Positions 63,301 to 64,000 of a stretch of 64,000 bases of DNA are shown here, in pieces. Location of the stretch: assembly GCA_965644315.1 (NCBI GenBank), contig CBFFRQ010000054.1:124001-188000 (forward strand), in the 5' to 3' direction. How positions within the stretch are numbered: the stretch's first letter is position 1; every line of letters begins with the position of its first letter. Position numbers and translations under genes: made by a program. Under the pieces are notes generated by a model. That model was not told the DNA's origin. It worked only from the letters and a program-made list of their open reading frames with translations, and ran no database searches. This stretch comes from Caecitellus pseudoparvulus. Its lineage: Eukaryota > Bigyra: Bicosoecida.

Positions 63301-64000
63301 AGGCGGGTCATGGAGCAGCGACCACTGCCGCCGACGCCCACGAGCACAGCGTGGCCGCCTGGCTGGCTGAGAACACGTGCGATGCGCAGCAGGTGTTCTG
63401 TTCCGTACTGGAACAGAACAATGCCTTTCAGGGGCGAGCCGGGTGTGTCCCGCAAGATAGCTCCCAGGGCTGCCTCTGCCACCCGCCGCACTACCAGCAC
63501 ACCCCCAGTGGTGGGTGGTGCTGGGTTTGCCAGGGGGGCAGACGGCTGCAGGGGCGCCGCGGAGGAACGGCGCCGGGCAGAGGCTGCCTTGGAGAAGTCC
63601 CCACTCGCGTCCAGGTCCACGCTCTGCCCCAGGATGTCCCCCCGCGCGCCGGGGCTGGCCAGCGGCCCGCGCCCAGCAGCCGCACTCCACTCGGCCAGGA
63701 GCTCAGCCTCCTCCTCCCCAGCTCGCAGCCACGCCAGGGCAGTGTCCAGAGCCGCAGGCTCTGCCTCTTCGTCTCGCAACGCCAGGGGCACTGGCTGGTA
63801 CCACGTTCGGCGAGGTGAGATGGGCAGGCCGTCCTCGTGCACGTCCAGTGTGTGCAGGAGGGGCGAGAAGGAGGTGAGGGCCGATGCAGGCAAAGCGGAG
63901 GCGGGATCAGGGCCCGCCGCTGCCTCGCCGTCCAGCCCACATGCCATGAGCCCCGGGCGCAGGCGCCGCAGGAGCAGGGGCAGGAGGCTGTCTGGTGCTC
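57306..64000 (-). CDS. Axonemal dynein heavy chain, C-terminal motor part (runs off the right edge)
   Basis: One uninterrupted 6.7-kb frame is open to the window edge; the N-terminal tail and AAA1-3 lie outside. The visible part, about 2230 aa, holds the AAA4 P-loop HAVLVGVGGSGRCSMTRLA, the stalk with its microtubule-binding tip flanked by coiled coils (KLAKGAEDVEVMQVQLEG; later VQLHNAEAELQRATDRLA), AAA5 (YPLLIDPQGQAVEWVRR), LLKDIGSEAPGLLQPLLNR, YRPVATRGAVLFVATRDM with MYQTSLDQFLELF, AAA6 (GHWVCLQNCHLAVAYL) and the axonemal C-terminus EHWVLRGVALLCNTDV. It powers ciliary/flagellar beating. The MYQTSL..FLELF motif is most like the DNAH5/DNAH8 outer-arm group (tentative). AAA4 is preceded by an unusual Ala/Ser/Pro-rich insertion of about 90 residues. 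Confidence 0.93.
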   Translation of the reverse strand, partial: APDSLLPLLLRRLRPGLMACGLDGEAAAGPDPASALPASALTSFSPLLHTLDVHEDGLPISPRRTWYQPVPLALRDEEAEPAALDTALAWLRAGEEEAELLAEWSAAAGRGPLASPGARGDILGQSVDLDASGDFSKAASARRRSSAAPLQPSAPLANPAPPTTGGVLVVRRVAEAALGAILRDTPGSPLKGIVLFQYGTEHLLRIARVLSQPGGHAVLVGVGGSGRCSMTRLAAYMLGMEFRKPVASRAYTRGQWLDDLRKVCRQAGGGSGRGVVLFLTEAAFGDAAWMGDVHTIMCAGMLPGLFNKEELTMVLTELSATGGPEAQAADSTQALTSLFASRVKRNLHVVYGIAPMVAGAAGDGPTGPLDTFASLSMTFPALLSRCVVDFHMPWPTEALVEVAHASVSALPALAPPLQLSRTPAAGARPPPGGWPDVAAQAFDERDLSVGSGAGGTLMGQGVQDGQLTPLAAAAGAALLQHLAQVHADAVAMARAYSNATGRFVTFTPKSYLALLTAFGSLFKRGMADIQEQEARVRGGLAKLAKGAEDVEVMQVQLEGKMTVVAAKQRECAGVLQELQVEAADAERENEVVTSIKAQCEERAAGIAEERDVAEADLAAAKPFLDAAEEAVNKITSSALVELKAMQSPQPIIRIVFDGVLLLMNLPAVRVAPTTYALGATRSAKRQVDFLRDSFPHAKKLLLNDVNFIKRLMSFSADQRDLINDETIELLTPYVELPEFSPDVARNASVAAEGLLLWVRAMVMYHGAAKIVRPKLEALQVATVQLHNAEAELQRATDRLAVCEARVADLKASYDVQMEEKHEIEEDALATRKTMERAQSLLASLAGERARWQQDQRAFRARMGRLPGDCTLIAAFLTYAGPLDAEHRTRFLQATVVPGSVTRFLPVTLVSGSGDATVGGATLPRLTDMLGSVLSDLGTMGDWKLKGLPSDDLSMQNALLVMTGPHHGKRYPLLIDPQGQAVEWVRRTTAAQREATSRRIAAHVAELREREASSLVAAAVEGAGTSKYFVPLGAEGVKVHTPRTPRLRECMEMALREGWTVLLKDIGSEAPGLLQPLLNRAFVTRGSRVEVKLGGSEVPVEVHPDFALFLATVSGNPAFSPDLQASCTLVDFTVTQGGLEEQLLGRVIRAEEAELEEQLQGVLTSLTDNTKAMSQLDDALLARLAESEHANLLEDDELMGVLADIKSKSSDVAVKLATATATRTRIERQREVYRPVATRGAVLFVATRDMAAVQHMYQTSLDQFLELFGTALRTATPATFPEVRVGNLVQRLTHDVLTYVSSGLFVEHKVAYRLSFLFRALTTALRAPSSLYALLVTPTSGLAAAANSASSLAPDLRKWLNVTAGGRGAATLTPRPNPTDFLSDTEWANLLGVAAAIPALASLPEMLVRHSGVWEEWMQSPAPEALHMGTAEAFITTEGSVGEVWRLFAVRCLRVDRTVPCVYQVFNRLQFFTPMQYLPKGQAPPGLGGGGRRTLGSGAEAAFTAGSIVGRVADIAAFVGVPEVRDDETLLRPSLTIPLLGPDILEEMAVEGNLPDLLQSTPSHVPLLLIVAPGHDPFASLLQIAKRRKLTLTSVGMGEGTGPAATAAINEAVAGGHWVCLQNCHLAVAYLSKLPQIVANAHKLAAGTGGGSGDSGEGFRLLLSALPHPDFPTALLQRARKVTVEPPSGLRSGLMRLFHSTIDQRTLEAVDSDAWRRLVYSLCFLHVACMERRKYGPLAWSISYDFTEGDLQAMLMFLERHMVGRGAGGRGGVARHPGGPVDFPTLRHMLGEVQYGGRITDQWDARTFSALSGRWMSPGTFSSGFTFLPAEPLTPLPEGYTFTIPVGTEIDTYRDALLHMPAWGTPEVYGLHPNADRTHRVGQAEDLLQQVVTLTPTGPGGSGESDPSSGGGYGTAVASRAAAVLADMPPRFDVDAAMAALSLQGGLSVPLNLVMFQEVQQLNIVIDTVSQQLHQVQLAVRGEFPMSDTLAATGVQLERGAVPAWWITAPSGDEISWRATSLSTWCDGLTKRAHELSAYLARGRPTSFWLTGLLNPRAFITAMKQEVCRTQGGASPLFGKGAGRPSQRAAASTGENWALDKLELVTAVQGVLDPEHISFRMVPGEGVLVHGLTLQGACWSVRGGSLTEAPHGTLWSPLPVLKLTACPPGTARKEGGAGRSGVSGGQFACPCYVYKTRTAERLVFVATLPSGLQRPEHWVLRGVALLCNTDV

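Overview
This window is nuclear DNA from a GC-rich, gene-dense eukaryote. Most genes carry spliceosomal introns with GT...AG borders, usually 60-90 nt long. The proteins are typically eukaryotic: an axonemal dynein heavy chain, SMC, O-GlcNAc transferase, PIG-Q, a Lin1/CD2BP2-like GYF protein, Ash2, PIN1 and ribosomal protein eS10. An N-terminal bZIP plus C-terminal LOV protein (aureochrome architecture, known from photosynthetic stramenopiles) together with an axonemal dynein points to a flagellated heterokont alga. That taxonomic call is inference.

Layout. 1-8.2 kb: 3'-truncated long-chain acyl-CoA synthetase (-), WDR83/MORG1-like WD40 (-), Ash2 SPRY protein (+), eS10 (-), RCC1-repeat protein (-), DoxX-like membrane protein (+). 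8.2-14.5 kb: a 1743-aa TPR protein (-) and PIN1 (-). 14.8-17.2 kb: a type II membrane glycosyltransferase-like protein (+). 17.3-20.6 kb: a complete-looking hAT DNA transposon. 20.8-30.2 kb, all +: a secreted methyltransferase-like protein, PIG-Q, a CW zinc-finger protein and an SMC protein. 30.2-38.6 kb: Lin1/CD2BP2 (-), a 1512-aa secreted beta-helix-like protein (+), and a UER1-type rhamnose epimerase/reductase (-). 38.9-46.4 kb: OGT (+), aureochrome-like bZIP-LOV (-), and a second copy of the glycosyltransferase-like gene (+). 46.7-50.7 kb: a protein with several calponin-homology-like segments (+). 51.2-56.7 kb: a GT77-type transferase (-) and a third, longer member of the glycosyltransferase-like family (-). 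57.3 kb to the right edge: the motor C-terminal part of an axonemal dynein heavy chain (-).

Common themes. At least nine of the 23 genes act in, or look directed to, glycan and cell-surface synthesis: three members of one glycosyltransferase-like family, GT77, UER1, PIG-Q, OGT, a secreted methyltransferase-like protein and a beta-helix protein. Two family members 29.3 kb apart share a gap-free 1.23-kb tract at about 96 % nucleotide identity. Neighbouring genes are very close: one convergent pair overlaps in coding sequence and another has stop codons 4 bp apart. Introns cluster at the 5' ends of coding regions.

Gene models below are hand-made splice reconstructions. Each join was required to keep the frame and, where the family is recognised, to restore a continuous conserved domain.
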